Assembly (NCBI GenBank): GCA_018644785.1
Contig: JABGPV010000056.1
Coordinates: 1 to 21,525, forward strand
Direction: 5' to 3'
Length of the DNA: 21,525 nucleotides
Source: Deltaproteobacteria bacterium
GTDB lineage: Bacteria > Desulfobacterota > DSM-4660 > Desulfatiglandales > Desulfatiglandaceae
A program made the position numbers and the translations under genes. Each line of letters opens with the position of its first letter. The stretch's first letter is position 1. The notes under the pieces were generated by a model that was not told the DNA's origin, searched no databases, and saw nothing but the letters and a program-made list of their open reading frames with translations. This document shows positions 1-7,517 of this stretch, piece after piece.

Positions 1-375
1 AAATACTTTTTCTCCCACAAGGGTCACAATGCCGTCAGGGGCTATTTTTTTGTGGAAACAGGTTTCATATCCCGTATGGCAGGCGGCGCCGCCAACCTGT
101 TCCACTCGAAAGACAACCGTGTCGTCATCACAGTCCGCAAAAACTTCCTTGACAATCTGAACATGTCCGGAAGTGCCCCCCTTGTGCCACAGTTCCTGCC
201 TGGAACGGCTCCAATAATGGGCTTCGCCGGTTTCAAGGGTTTTATCCCAGGCGGCTTTGTTGATATAGGCCAGCATCAATATTTTCCCTGATCCGGCATC
301 CTGCGCAATGGCCGGGAGCAGCCCATCCCCTTTTGAAAAGTCGAGGGCTACTCTATTTCTTTTAATCTCAGACAT
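1..375 (-). CDS. hisI: Phosphoribosyl-AMP cyclohydrolase (HisI), partial
   Basis: Third step of histidine biosynthesis: hydrolytic opening of the adenine ring of phosphoribosyl-AMP, cytosolic. I translated the reverse strand from an ATG ending at 375; 125 codons are open to the window edge, so the C-terminus is missing. The family's metal motif is present: DCDDD with Asp81, Asp83 and Asp85, and the three zinc cysteines expected in this family (Cys82, Cys99 and Cys106, the last two in CHTGYETCF). The early segments ILMLAYIN and AHYWSRSR are typical of HisI. A Shine-Dalgarno-like AAAGGGGGA lies just upstream of the ATG. It follows hemL by 71 bp on the same strand and is probably co-transcribed. 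About 125 residues is close to the usual length of a monofunctional HisI, so only a few residues, or a fused HisE domain, may lie beyond the edge. Confidence 0.93.
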   Translation of the reverse strand, partial: MSEIKRNRVALDFSKGDGLLPAIAQDAGSGKILMLAYINKAAWDKTLETGEAHYWSRSRQELWHKGGTSGHVQIVKEVFADCDDDTVVFRVEQVGGAACHTGYETCFHKKIAPDGIVTLVGEKVF

Positions 376-446
376 TCAATCCCCCTTTTGAAAAATCAAA
401 GGCTTTCCTCAAAAATTATTTCACACTGATGCAGAAAATGCCGAGG

Positions 447-1739
447 CTAGAGCCCTTGGGCGATAACTTCGAAGGCTTTTTCAGCTCGATGAACGGTTTC
501 CTCTATTATTTCACTCGTATGGGCCATCGAGAGAAACGTGGTCTCAAAAGACGATGGCGCCAGGTATACGCCGCGATCCAGCATCTCTTGATAATATTGT
601 TGAAAAATACCCGGGTTACCGGTTTTGGCTGTGGCGAAATCCGTTACGGCTTCAGGGGTGAAAAAGAGGCACCCCATGGATCCCATGCGGTTTACCATTA
701 CCGGTATGCCGTTTTTCCGGGCGGCTTTCTCTAGACCCATGAAAAGTGTTTTGCATTTCCGGTTGAGTTCATCATAGGGATTTTCCCGTTTCAGGATGCT
801 CAGGGTGGTTAGACCCGCAGCCATGGCCAGGGGATTTCCGGAAAGGGTTCCAGCCTGGTAAACATCTCCATCCGGGGCGATCCGGTCCATAATTTCCGCC
901 CTGCCGCCATAGGCGCCAACCGGAAGCCCGCCGCCGATGATTTTCCCGAAACAGGTGAGATCAGGTGTGATTCCCAAAACTTGCTGTGCACCGCCTTCGG
1001 CCAGTCTGAATCCGGTGATAACTTCATCAAAAATAAGGATTGCCCCATGGCTGCTGGTGATACTTCTGAGTCCCTCCAGAAAGGTTTGATCCGGAATAAC
1101 GACCCCCATGTTTCCGGGAACAGCTTCCAGAATGACACAGGCGATTTCAGGGCTGAATCGGTCAAAAGCCTTTTCAACGGCGTTCAGATTGTTATAAGGA
1201 AGTGAAATGGTATGCTTGGCCACATCTTCAGGAACGCCGGGGCTTCCGGGAATGCCGAGGGTGGCAAGCCCCGAGCCGGCTGATACCAGCAGGCTGTCCG
1301 CATGGCCATGGTAGCAGCCGTCAAATTTCACGATTTTGTCCCGGCCCGTATAGCCCCTGGCCAGTCGAATGGCGCTCATGGTGGCTTCCGTACCCGAATT
1401 CACCATGCGTACCATTTCAACGGAAGCGACCATTTCCACAATGGTTTCAGCCATGGTGACTTCACTTTCCGTCGGTGCGCCATAACTGGTGCCCTGTTCG
1501 GCGCTTTTTATGATCGCCTCCAGCACTTCAGGGTGGGCATGACCGAGGATCATAGGACCCCATGAGGCCACATAGTCCATGTATTCGTTGCCGTCCGCAT
1601 CCCGAATCAGGGCACCTTTGGCAGAGGTGATGAAAGGCGGATCCACCCCGACGGATTTCCCCGCCCTGACGGGACTGTTCACCCCGCCGGGGATGATTTT
1701 TTTTGCTTTCTCAAACAGTACTCCGGATTTTTCTCTCAT
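447..1739 (-). CDS. hemL: Glutamate-1-semialdehyde 2,1-aminomutase (HemL)
   Basis: Converts glutamate-1-semialdehyde to 5-aminolevulinate, the last step of the C5 route to tetrapyrroles; PLP-dependent, cytosolic, class III aminotransferase fold. The 430-residue length matches the family. The N-terminal [10 protein letters not shown], the phosphate-binding region [15 protein letters not shown] (about 114-128), [10 protein letters not shown] (Asp238) and the PLP lysine in CFGKIIGGG (Lys266) are all intact. The ATG overlaps the stop of the upstream siroheme decarboxylase gene in an ATGA (1736-1739), with GGAG eight bases before the start, so translation is probably coupled. This pairing puts 5-aminolevulinate supply and a late siroheme-branch step in one operon. 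Confidence 0.97.
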   Translation of the reverse strand: MREKSGVLFEKAKKIIPGGVNSPVRAGKSVGVDPPFITSAKGALIRDADGNEYMDYVASWGPMILGHAHPEVLEAIIKSAEQGTSYGAPTESEVTMAETIVEMVASVEMVRMVNSGTEATMSAIRLARGYTGRDKIVKFDGCYHGHADSLLVSAGSGLATLGIPGSPGVPEDVAKHTISLPYNNLNAVEKAFDRFSPEIACVILEAVPGNMGVVIPDQTFLEGLRSITSSHGAILIFDEVITGFRLAEGGAQQVLGITPDLTCFGKIIGGGLPVGAYGGRAEIMDRIAPDGDVYQAGTLSGNPLAMAAGLTTLSILKRENPYDELNRKCKTLFMGLEKAARKNGIPVMVNRMGSMGCLFFTPEAVTDFATAKTGNPGIFQQYYQEMLDRGVYLAPSSFETTFLSMAHTSEIIEETVHRAEKAFEVIAQGL

Positions 1740-2203
1740 TTGAAATACTCCATGCTGGTTTTCTTGAACTCTTTTTCGCTGAACAAAACGGCGTAGTCTC
1801 CGAGGCCCGTAGCGACAGACATCTGCTCGGAAATTTCACGGCATTCATCCCGGCTGCCCCCATGAACCATGGTATAGAGGTTGTAGGGCCAGTCGCCCTT
1901 TGGGGCCCTGTGATAGCAGTGGGAGACCTCCCGGAAACCGGCCAGGGTTTTTCCCATTTCACGGATAACACTTTCAGGTGACTTCCAGGCGATCATGGCG
2001 TTCGCCTTGAACCCGGCCTCCTGATGGCGCAGTGTGGCGCCGAAACGGCGGATGATCCCCATGTTTTTGAGGCGCCTGACCCTTTCGATGAACTCCCCTT
2101 CCGGAATGCCGATTTTCTCAGCCATCAATGCAAAGGGTCTGGGGTGTACGGGCAGGTCCTTCTGGATCTGACTGATCACTTTTTTGTCTGTGTCTTCTAG
2201 CAT
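1736..2203 (-). CDS. ahbB: Siroheme decarboxylase subunit (AhbA/AhbB family, Lrp/AsnC-like)
   Basis: Probable subunit of the enzyme that decarboxylates siroheme to 12,18-didecarboxysiroheme in the alternative, siroheme-dependent heme pathway of sulfate reducers and archaea. The protein (about 156 residues) begins with an AsnC-type winged helix ([17 protein letters not shown]) followed by the family signature [19 protein letters not shown] and then [22 protein letters not shown]. These are hallmarks of Ahb/Nir-type decarboxylases rather than of classical Lrp regulators. I chose the ATG at 2203: the frame is open to a TTG at 2278, but family members start near this Met and AAGG lies upstream. 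It overlaps hemL by four bases. AhbB rather than AhbA is a guess from overall resemblance; the partner subunit is not in the window. Confidence 0.85.
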   Translation of the reverse strand: MLEDTDKKVISQIQKDLPVHPRPFALMAEKIGIPEGEFIERVRRLKNMGIIRRFGATLRHQEAGFKANAMIAWKSPESVIREMGKTLAGFREVSHCYHRAPKGDWPYNLYTMVHGGSRDECREISEQMSVATGLGDYAVLFSEKEFKKTSMEYFK

Positions 2204-2289
2204 GTTTTGAGATACCTTGAAAGGGTCAAATATACGGTTGAACCCAAGAATATGCCGGTGAAAATGGTGGATATCCAATATTTTCAGTT

Positions 2290-2318
2290 GGCATATCGAA
2301 TATGGTGCGCCTTGTCAA
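2290..2318 (-). promoter_or_regulatory. Candidate sigma70 promoter for ahbB-hemL-hisI
   Basis: On the minus strand, TTGACA (2313-2318) is followed after 17 bp by TATGCC (2290-2295). The -35 is perfect and the -10 is poor. It sits directly after the stop of the acyl-CoA synthetase gene and about 80 nt before the chosen ahbB start. The -10 lies inside one arm (2290-2296) of a 7-bp inverted repeat, ATATGCC/GGCATAT, whose other arm is at 2250-2256; this could be an operator. Sequence match only. Confidence 0.35.
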
Positions 2319-2321
2319 GGA

Positions 2322-3695
2322 TCATATGGAAACATTAAAAACCGCCGCCATACATTCCACGGCCCGGGATAGTTCCCGGAAAACCGGGACCCTGAGATCC
2401 CGGGCTTCTTTCTGGAAATGTCGGGCATCCTTTTCATTGCCGATCAGCCAGACAAAAATGGGTTTACCCGCTTCTCTGGCTGTTTCAACGATGGGCTTAA
2501 GCTTCAACCGCCAGATCAGACCGCCCACAAAGGCGTGTAAGAACACCGCGTCCAACCCCGGATCGGCGCATACGGCCTCAAGGGTATGCCCGTAAGCCTT
2601 GTCAACGCCGGATCGTTCTACGGCCGGCCAGAGATCTATGGGGTTGGATGGGGGCATCCATTCGGGAAACACTTCTTTGAGCGATTCAAGGGTCTCCGCT
2701 GAAAGATCCGCCAGGGCGAGACCATGACGATCCAGGAAGTCGCTGGAGACAATGCCGGCGCCACCGCTGAATGTGACAATGGCAATCCGTCCGGGGCGAC
2801 ATCTATGTGCATTGGGAAAGAGGGCCAGGGTCTGTGAAAAATCGATCATCTGTTTAAAATCATCGGCTTGAACCACGCCCGCCTGGGCCATGGCACCTTT
2901 GATGATGGCGCTGTTGACGGCCATGCTGGCCGTATGGCTCATGGCGGCGCGAGCACCGTTCTCACTTTTTCCGCCCTGAAGGACCACCACGGGCTTTTTG
3001 GCACTTTTGCAGATTTCAAGAAATCGCCGCCCCTCCTTGATGGATTCCAAGTACAGGCCGATAACGGCCGTATCCGGATCCGCCAGTAAGTATTCCAGAA
3101 TATCGCATTCATTGACATCCACCTTGTTTCCGATGGAGCAGACCTTGCTTACCCCCAGTTTGTCGCGGGTCATCATGTCGATGAGAAATCCGGCCGAGAG
3201 CATTCCGCTTTGCACGATAAGGGAAATATTTCCGGGCAGAAGTCCTTCGTCCCAGATGCTGGGCGAAACAAAAGAAAAAACCCTTTTGTGGACCGCGTCG
3301 ACCAGTCCCATACAGTTGGGACCCCAGATACGGATGCCGGTTCGGCGCGATATTTCAGCCAGTTGATTTTGAAGAGCCTTTCCCTTTTCCCCGGTTTCAG
3401 CAAAGCCGGCACACTGGATGATGACACCGGATAAACCTCGTTTTGCGCATGCCTGGACCAGCTCAGGCACTGCGGAGGCCGGCACAAAAATGATGGCCAT
3501 ATCCACGGGATCCGGTACCTGGGCGATGGCGGAAAAGCAGGGAAGGCCGTCGATTTCGGAATATCGGGGATTTACGGGGTATATGTTTCCGGAAAAACCG
3601 GCCATGAGGTTTTTCAATATGGAAAATCCGCCTTTTTTCTCATTGGCGGTGGCGCCTAGCAGGGCGATCCCTCCGGGGTTAAAGAAAAAATTCAT
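2322..3695 (-). CDS. NDP-forming acyl-CoA synthetase, alpha subunit (ACD family)
   Basis: Alpha-type subunit of ADP/GDP-forming acyl-CoA synthetases, which interconvert an acyl-CoA plus NDP and phosphate with acid, CoA and NTP. The 457 residues begin with a CoA-binding Rossmann domain (NPGGIALLGATANEKKGG, about 6-23), then a succinyl-CoA-ligase-like domain with the catalytic histidine in MSHTAS (His254, the position phosphorylated in characterised ACD alpha subunits), and a third flavodoxin-like ligase domain. No ATP-grasp beta domain is fused and none is encoded nearby, so activity would need a beta subunit made elsewhere. AAGGAG lies 10 bases before the ATG. It follows the substrate-binding protein gene by about 63 bp, with a hairpin between. 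The substrate cannot be told from the sequence. Confidence 0.88.
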   Translation of the reverse strand: MNFFFNPGGIALLGATANEKKGGFSILKNLMAGFSGNIYPVNPRYSEIDGLPCFSAIAQVPDPVDMAIIFVPASAVPELVQACAKRGLSGVIIQCAGFAETGEKGKALQNQLAEISRRTGIRIWGPNCMGLVDAVHKRVFSFVSPSIWDEGLLPGNISLIVQSGMLSAGFLIDMMTRDKLGVSKVCSIGNKVDVNECDILEYLLADPDTAVIGLYLESIKEGRRFLEICKSAKKPVVVLQGGKSENGARAAMSHTASMAVNSAIIKGAMAQAGVVQADDFKQMIDFSQTLALFPNAHRCRPGRIAIVTFSGGAGIVSSDFLDRHGLALADLSAETLESLKEVFPEWMPPSNPIDLWPAVERSGVDKAYGHTLEAVCADPGLDAVFLHAFVGGLIWRLKLKPIVETAREAGKPIFVWLIGNEKDARHFQKEARDLRVPVFRELSRAVECMAAVFNVSI

Positions 3696-3738
3696 TCAGA
3701 TGACTCCTTAATCGGGGATGGGCAAGGACATTAGAGCA

Positions 3739-3758
3739 GGGCGAATGATGATTCGCCC
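3739..3758. repeat. Perfect 8-bp-stem hairpin after the substrate-binding protein gene
   Basis: GGGCGAAT, a GATG loop, then ATTCGCCC. It begins immediately after the stop of the substrate-binding protein gene (TAG, 3759-3761 on the minus strand). There is no T-run, so it is not a canonical intrinsic terminator. It could stabilise the 3' end of the mRNA or be a copy of a dispersed palindromic repeat. Confidence 0.6.
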
Positions 3759-5522
3759 CTACTTCGATTTTATGCAGCAGAAAGACCACCGGTTTCCGAT
3801 GCCCCCCAGCATCGAAATCCATCCCGTGAAGCGGTCCTGGCGGGCCCCTTCAACCACTTTCGGACTGTAAAGGGGAATCCAGGGGACATCATCCATGATG
3901 ATGTTCTGCATCTGCCATATGAGCTGCCGTCTTTTGTTCATATCCAGAGCATCGGCACTGGCATCGGCGATTTGATCAAAACGGGAATTGCTGTACCCGC
4001 TCGTGTTCCAGCCGCCCGGTTTATCGTTCCTGGATATGAAGAAATTGCGCAGATAGTCCGGGTCCAGGGAAAGGTTTCCATAGCCCAGTACAAAGCAATC
4101 AAAATCATGCTGTGTTTTGACTTTTTTAAGAAGATACCCCAGAGAGAGACTTTTGGCAACAAAAGGGATCCCCAGCATTTTGAGCCATTGTTGAACCATG
4201 TTGCCCACCATAGCCCGTTTGGGGTCATATTCCGCGGGAGGGGTGAGGATGGTCAAGGTTTCCATTGGGGTGCCATCCGGATAGCGGATCCCCTGACCTT
4301 TCTCCACTCCCCCTTCAGGATTGACGGGTGGCAGTTCCCAGGTGTAGCCCGATTCACGCAGCAGCTTGTAGGCTTTTCGAATCCGTTGTTCCCGGGTAAA
4401 CCCTTGTCCATATGTGGGGACATTGGGATCATACCAGAAGGTATTTCCCGATGGAATGATGGAGTTGGCCAGAACCGCATAACCCTGCACGATCCGCTTT
4501 ATAATAAAGGGTTTATCTACGGACAAGGCAACGGCCTTTCGGAAATAGATGTCATTGAATGGTTTTTCTCTGACATTAAACCCCATGTAATAAAGGGCGC
4601 TTTTCTGGTTGGTGAAAACCGTTATGTTTTTGTGGGAATCCAGATCATGAATGTAATTTTCCTGTAATCCCCACCAGTACATGTCGATACTGCCCGTAAA
4701 CAGGCCCAGGACAGCGGCGTCCGTATTGTCGATAAATCTGAATCGAATGCCGGCAACATAAGGCCCCAGCTTGAAACCTGAAATCTGCTTTCCAGTGCCG
4801 AAAAAATATCTGTTTTTCTCAAGTAACAGGTGGCTGCCCTTTTCCCATTTTTTAAACACAAACGGGCCGCAGCCAACGGGTTGAGCGACACTTTCCTTGA
4901 GCAAAACGGAAAGAGGGCCGTTTGTGTTTGAAACCTGGGCCGCTTTTTCGGCACGCGCGCAGATGGGCGACCACTGTTTCTTCTGTACCATGGGCGTGGT
5001 GAGGGTTCTGGATAGAAACAGGGCCTTGGGCTCCTTGAGGAAAAAACGAACCGTGTGTTTATCCGGGGTTTCCATCTTTTTGATGAATTCCCAGTTGGCG
5101 ATGAACCGCGGAACCCGGAAGGTCTTGATCACGTGGCCCGTAAAGGCCACATCATGAGAGGTGAATTCCGATCCGTCAGACCATTTTGAATCTCTGAGCT
5201 TGATGGTATAAGAAAGGGTGGCCGGGTCATAGATCGGGTCTTCAGCCGCCAGCCATGGGATGAGCTTCAGGGTTTTGGGTTCTCGAATGTAAAGGGGCTG
5301 AAGCAGTTGATTCAGTACCCGGTTGGACCAGGCATCCGTGGCAGCCCAGACATTGAGGGTTTTGGGTTCTGCTGGCAGTCCGATTTTGATCACATCCTCC
5401 CCGTAGGCAACGCATGGGGAAAACCCTGTGAGAAGAAAAAAAAGGACCCACAGAAAAAGACAACGTATCCGGGCAGACGCCATAGGGCGTGGTCTAAATA
5501 AAAAGGTCTTGATTGAGTTCAT
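3759..5522 (-). CDS. ABC transporter substrate-binding protein, peptide/nickel (SBP_bac_5) family
   Basis: Periplasmic solute receptor for a peptide-, nickel- or related-type ABC importer. A basic N-terminus and a hydrophobic stretch (about residues 19-38) end near AYGED, a plausible signal-peptidase I site; there is no clean lipobox. The mature part has the family pattern: IKIGLPAEPKTLNVW at the start, YTIKLRDSKWSDGSEFTSHDVAFT (about 110-135, split here only by description), then ALYYMGFNVREKPFND and FRKAVALSVD. Length (587 residues) is typical. I start at the ATG at 5522, which has GGAG six bases upstream; a second ATG four codons earlier (5534) has a poorer site. No permease or ATPase genes adjoin it, so it is an orphan receptor. 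The ligand is not predictable. Confidence 0.9.
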   Translation of the reverse strand: MNSIKTFLFRPRPMASARIRCLFLWVLFFLLTGFSPCVAYGEDVIKIGLPAEPKTLNVWAATDAWSNRVLNQLLQPLYIREPKTLKLIPWLAAEDPIYDPATLSYTIKLRDSKWSDGSEFTSHDVAFTGHVIKTFRVPRFIANWEFIKKMETPDKHTVRFFLKEPKALFLSRTLTTPMVQKKQWSPICARAEKAAQVSNTNGPLSVLLKESVAQPVGCGPFVFKKWEKGSHLLLEKNRYFFGTGKQISGFKLGPYVAGIRFRFIDNTDAAVLGLFTGSIDMYWWGLQENYIHDLDSHKNITVFTNQKSALYYMGFNVREKPFNDIYFRKAVALSVDKPFIIKRIVQGYAVLANSIIPSGNTFWYDPNVPTYGQGFTREQRIRKAYKLLRESGYTWELPPVNPEGGVEKGQGIRYPDGTPMETLTILTPPAEYDPKRAMVGNMVQQWLKMLGIPFVAKSLSLGYLLKKVKTQHDFDCFVLGYGNLSLDPDYLRNFFISRNDKPGGWNTSGYSNSRFDQIADASADALDMNKRRQLIWQMQNIIMDDVPWIPLYSPKVVEGARQDRFTGWISMLGGIGNRWSFCCIKSK

Positions 5523-5632
5523 TATTTTCTCCATCTCGCAGGTCAGTTCGAAGGTGCGTGTCGCATCCGGAAAGCCCGGGAATTGCTTTTGCTGATATCG
5601 GTTGAAATAAGTGCAGCCTTTCCCCGTCCCTC

Positions 5633-5866
5633 TTAAGCGTTTGGGTCGGCAGCTCCTGCCCGAGACTCTTTTATCGCATTAAGAATATCTTTAGTTGTTG
5701 TTTTTGTTTTTATGCCTGCAACATCAAAAGGTGATTTGGGTGATTTGGTAAATACAATTTTGAAAGTTTCACCGCCTCGACGTTTAATAATAACATCTTC
5801 AGATTTCGCAATATCGAGCACCGTAGAAAACTTTTGACGAGCCTCTGAATATGTATAGACTTTCAT
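5633..5866 (-). CDS. Antitoxin, Phd/YefM-like
   Basis: Probable antitoxin that binds and neutralises the PIN toxin encoded just upstream and represses their shared promoter. The 77-residue protein has the short Phd/YefM-type N-terminal DNA-binding segment (TYSEARQKFSTVLDIAK, then VIIKRRGGETFKIVF), and a basic, Thr-rich, poorly structured C-terminal half of the kind that wraps the toxin. Its ATG shares one base with the toxin stop (TAATG), and a strong GGAGGTGA lies inside the last toxin codons. The gene is AT-rich like its partner and unlike its neighbours, suggesting acquisition. Family assignment rests on the N-terminal pattern; function is inferred from context. Confidence 0.8.
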   Translation of the reverse strand: MKVYTYSEARQKFSTVLDIAKSEDVIIKRRGGETFKIVFTKSPKSPFDVAGIKTKTTTKDILNAIKESRAGAADPNA

Positions 5867-6261
5867 TAGGTCACCTCCATAATATGAATGCCCAAACTCT
5901 GAGCGACTTCATTCATACGTCGGTCAAGAGTAATTAAAGGGCTGCGTAAAGAAGCAGCACACACTAAAAAGTATGCATCATATGCATAAATGTTAAATTG
6001 AGATGCTATTTTTAGTGCTTCCCGAATATTAACGCTACGCAAATCAACAGGTATTTTCTGGGTAGCATCCCAAACAGATAACAGATCATCAGGCTCAAGC
6101 CTACATCTTTTAAGCATTGCTGATAATGCATTTCCAATTTCAAAGGGTAATATCTCCGGCGCAACTAAATCATGACCTAAAGTAAGCCTAATAATCTCAT
6201 CTCTTTCCGGCTCATAAAGAGTGACCGCCAAAAACGTACTTGTATCTGCAATTATTTTCAT
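5866..6261 (-). CDS. vapC: PIN-domain ribonuclease toxin (VapC-like)
   Basis: Probable Mg-dependent RNase toxin of a type II toxin-antitoxin module. The 131-residue protein is a complete PIN domain with the acidic quartet in place: Asp6 (IIADTS), Glu41 (PFEIGNAL), Asp95 (YAYDAYFL) and Asp113 (ITLDRRM). The gene comes first and the antitoxin second, the reverse of the usual vapBC order. The start ATG at 6261 has no Shine-Dalgarno sequence; instead a promoter and a palindrome end within one base of it, so the message may be leaderless. AT-rich base composition separates the pair from flanking genes. The RNA target cannot be predicted. Confidence 0.88.
   Translation of the reverse strand: MKIIADTSTFLAVTLYEPERDEIIRLTLGHDLVAPEILPFEIGNALSAMLKRCRLEPDDLLSVWDATQKIPVDLRSVNIREALKIASQFNIYAYDAYFLVCAASLRSPLITLDRRMNEVAQSLGIHIMEVT
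5871..5878 (-). promoter_or_regulatory. Strong ribosome binding site for the antitoxin, inside the toxin gene
   Basis: GGAGGTGA on the minus strand, four bases before the antitoxin ATG (GGAGGTGACCTAATG), encoded by the last Glu-Val codons of the toxin. It contrasts with the absence of any such site at the toxin start, which would favour antitoxin synthesis from the shared message. Confidence 0.75.
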
Positions 6262-6262
6262 A

Positions 6263-6276
6263 AGTACAATTGTACT
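6263..6276. promoter_or_regulatory. Perfect 14-bp palindrome, probable toxin-antitoxin operator
   Basis: AGTACAATTGTACT is a perfect palindrome one base upstream of the toxin ATG, fully covering the -10 box. Autorepression by antitoxin or complex at such a palindrome is usual for type II modules; binding here is inferred. Confidence 0.7.
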
Positions 6277-6297
6277 CGTGCAGATTTATTTTGTCAA
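6269..6297 (-). promoter_or_regulatory. Sigma70 promoter of the toxin-antitoxin operon
   Basis: On the minus strand TTGACA (6292-6297), a 17-bp spacer and TACAAT (6269-6274). Transcription should start about seven bases further on, at 6261-6262, which is the A of the toxin ATG or the base before it. This predicts a leaderless mRNA. Confidence 0.75.
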
Positions 6298-6371
6298 GGC
6301 AAATTATAGATCTTTTAACACATCAAGTAGTGATTTTCGCTTTTTCATTTGAATGAAAATTTCTTTCCGGG

Positions 6372-6399
6372 TTGACTTCAAGGAAAAACAGCTTATTAT
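6372..6399 (+). promoter_or_regulatory. Sigma70 promoter of the cold-shock gene
   Basis: TTGACT (6372-6377), a 16-bp spacer and TATTAT (6394-6399). Predicted start near 6406, giving a leader of about 117 nt. A small hairpin AAAGC/GCTTT (6411-6424) lies at its 5' end. Long structured leaders are characteristic of cold-inducible csp mRNAs. Confidence 0.55.
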
Positions 6400-6522
6400 G
6401 CGACCATCATAAAGCGTCCGCTTTGTATTGCGGGCCTGTTTCGTGCTAAAGGAAAGACCCATTTGTTAAAGTGGCACCTGAAGTCTGGAACGATGTGAAA
6501 TTTTTGAAAGGAGGGTGTCATT

Positions 6523-6723
6523 ATGGCGAATGGAGTTGTAAAATGGTTTAACAGCAGCAAAGGTTACGGATTCATTGAACAGGAAAGTGGCCCGGATGTA
6601 TTTGTGCATCACTCGGGGATCAACGGTTCAGGTTTCAAGGATCTTGACGAAGGCGATTCGGTTACCTTTGATATCGAGCAGGGTCAGAAAGGTCCTGCCG
6701 CGATCAATGTAACGGTTGCGTAG
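6523..6723 (+). CDS. Cold-shock domain protein (CspA family)
   Basis: Small single-stranded nucleic-acid-binding protein, an RNA chaperone and antiterminator. At 66 residues it is a single cold-shock domain: [13 protein letters not shown] (RNP1, residues 13-18 at its core) and DVFVHHSGI (RNP2, 26-30), ending with GPAAINV as in the family. The ATG has AAAGGAGGG upstream. It is monocistronic: its own promoter, a leader of over 100 nt and a strong terminator directly downstream. Whether it is cold-induced or constitutive cannot be told from the sequence. Confidence 0.96.
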   Translation: MANGVVKWFNSSKGYGFIEQESGPDVFVHHSGINGSGFKDLDEGDSVTFDIEQGQKGPAAINVTVA

Positions 6724-6745
6724 TATAAAAACAAATCACTGATAT

Positions 6746-6786
6746 AAAAAGCATGCCTTGTTGGAAAACGGGGCATGCTTTTTTTT
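6746..6786 (+). terminator. Intrinsic terminator of the cold-shock gene
   Basis: A perfect 12-bp stem (AAAAAGCATGCC at 6746-6757 pairing with 6772-6783), a 14-nt loop and a run of eight T (6779-6786). It lies 23 bases after the stop codon. Confidence 0.9.
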
Positions 6787-6851
6787 GTTGTGCGCCTGTG
6801 ATATCCTGCCCCGTGAATTGATATTCCAGAAAGAACATTGAGGTTGCCGGA

Positions 6852-7517
6852 TTGGATAGTGCGAAAACCACCATAGGCCCCATTAACGCCGGAACACTGA
6901 CCATGGTTGTTCTGGGTTTGGCGGCAGTGGAAATAGCGTTGCGAACCATGTCCCGGCCCAACATGGTGTCGCCCCTGTTGCTTCTGGGCGTAGGGCGTTT
7001 GATTGAAGGGGCATTGATCATTGGCGTAGCCCTGATGGGGAAAGACGGCCTTTCAGTTGTGGGAATTTCAAAAGGGACAGCGCTATCAGGGTTCCTAAGG
7101 GGTCTTTTGTGGTCAGCGGGCTTCGGGGTGCTCGTGGTTCTGGTTTTTGTGTCTCTTCTGAGTATGGGAACTGATCCCTTACCGTTCATCAAAACCCCCT
7201 TGCCGTTAATGGCCGGTGAATTCATCTTGTTCTTCCTCGTGGGCGGCATTATTTCACCTGTAACGGAAGAACTGTTTTTCAGGGGCGTTGTTTATGGTTT
7301 CCTGCGGCGCTGGGGAGCAGTTTCAGCGGTTGTTTTCAGTTCACTGGCCTTTGTTCTGGCCCACCACACAGCGTTTACAGGAACAGTATTTATCCAGTTA
7401 ACAGGAGGGATTGTCTTTGCCTCTGCCTACGAAATTGAAAAAAAACTCATGGTCCCCATCACCCTTCACGTGCTGGGAAACCTGGCGATTTTTGTCCTGT
7501 CATCACTCAGCGCTTAA
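6852..7517 (+). CDS. CPBP-family intramembrane glutamic protease
   Basis: Integral membrane endopeptidase of the CPBP/Abi family (relatives of Rce1 and some bacteriocin-immunity proteins). About 221 residues with several hydrophobic segments and all three family motifs: EExxxR in TEELFFRG (Glu139, Glu140, Arg144), a histidine motif in AFVLAHH (His171/172) and a final one in PITLHVLGNL (His206). I keep a TTG start at 6852 with GAGG eight bases upstream; an ATG at 6903 is possible but would cut the first membrane segment. It begins 65 bp after the cold-shock terminator. Its TAA overlaps, base for base, the TAA of the convergent propeller gene. Substrate unknown. Confidence 0.88.
   Translation: MDSAKTTIGPINAGTLTMVVLGLAAVEIALRTMSRPNMVSPLLLLGVGRLIEGALIIGVALMGKDGLSVVGISKGTALSGFLRGLLWSAGFGVLVVLVFVSLLSMGTDPLPFIKTPLPLMAGEFILFFLVGGIISPVTEELFFRGVVYGFLRRWGAVSAVVFSSLAFVLAHHTAFTGTVFIQLTGGIVFASAYEIEKKLMVPITLHVLGNLAIFVLSSLSA

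Noticed and set aside
3972..4667. 231-codon plus-strand frame opposite the substrate-binding protein
   Set aside because: Antisense shadow of a clearly conserved gene, with no recognisable motif of its own.
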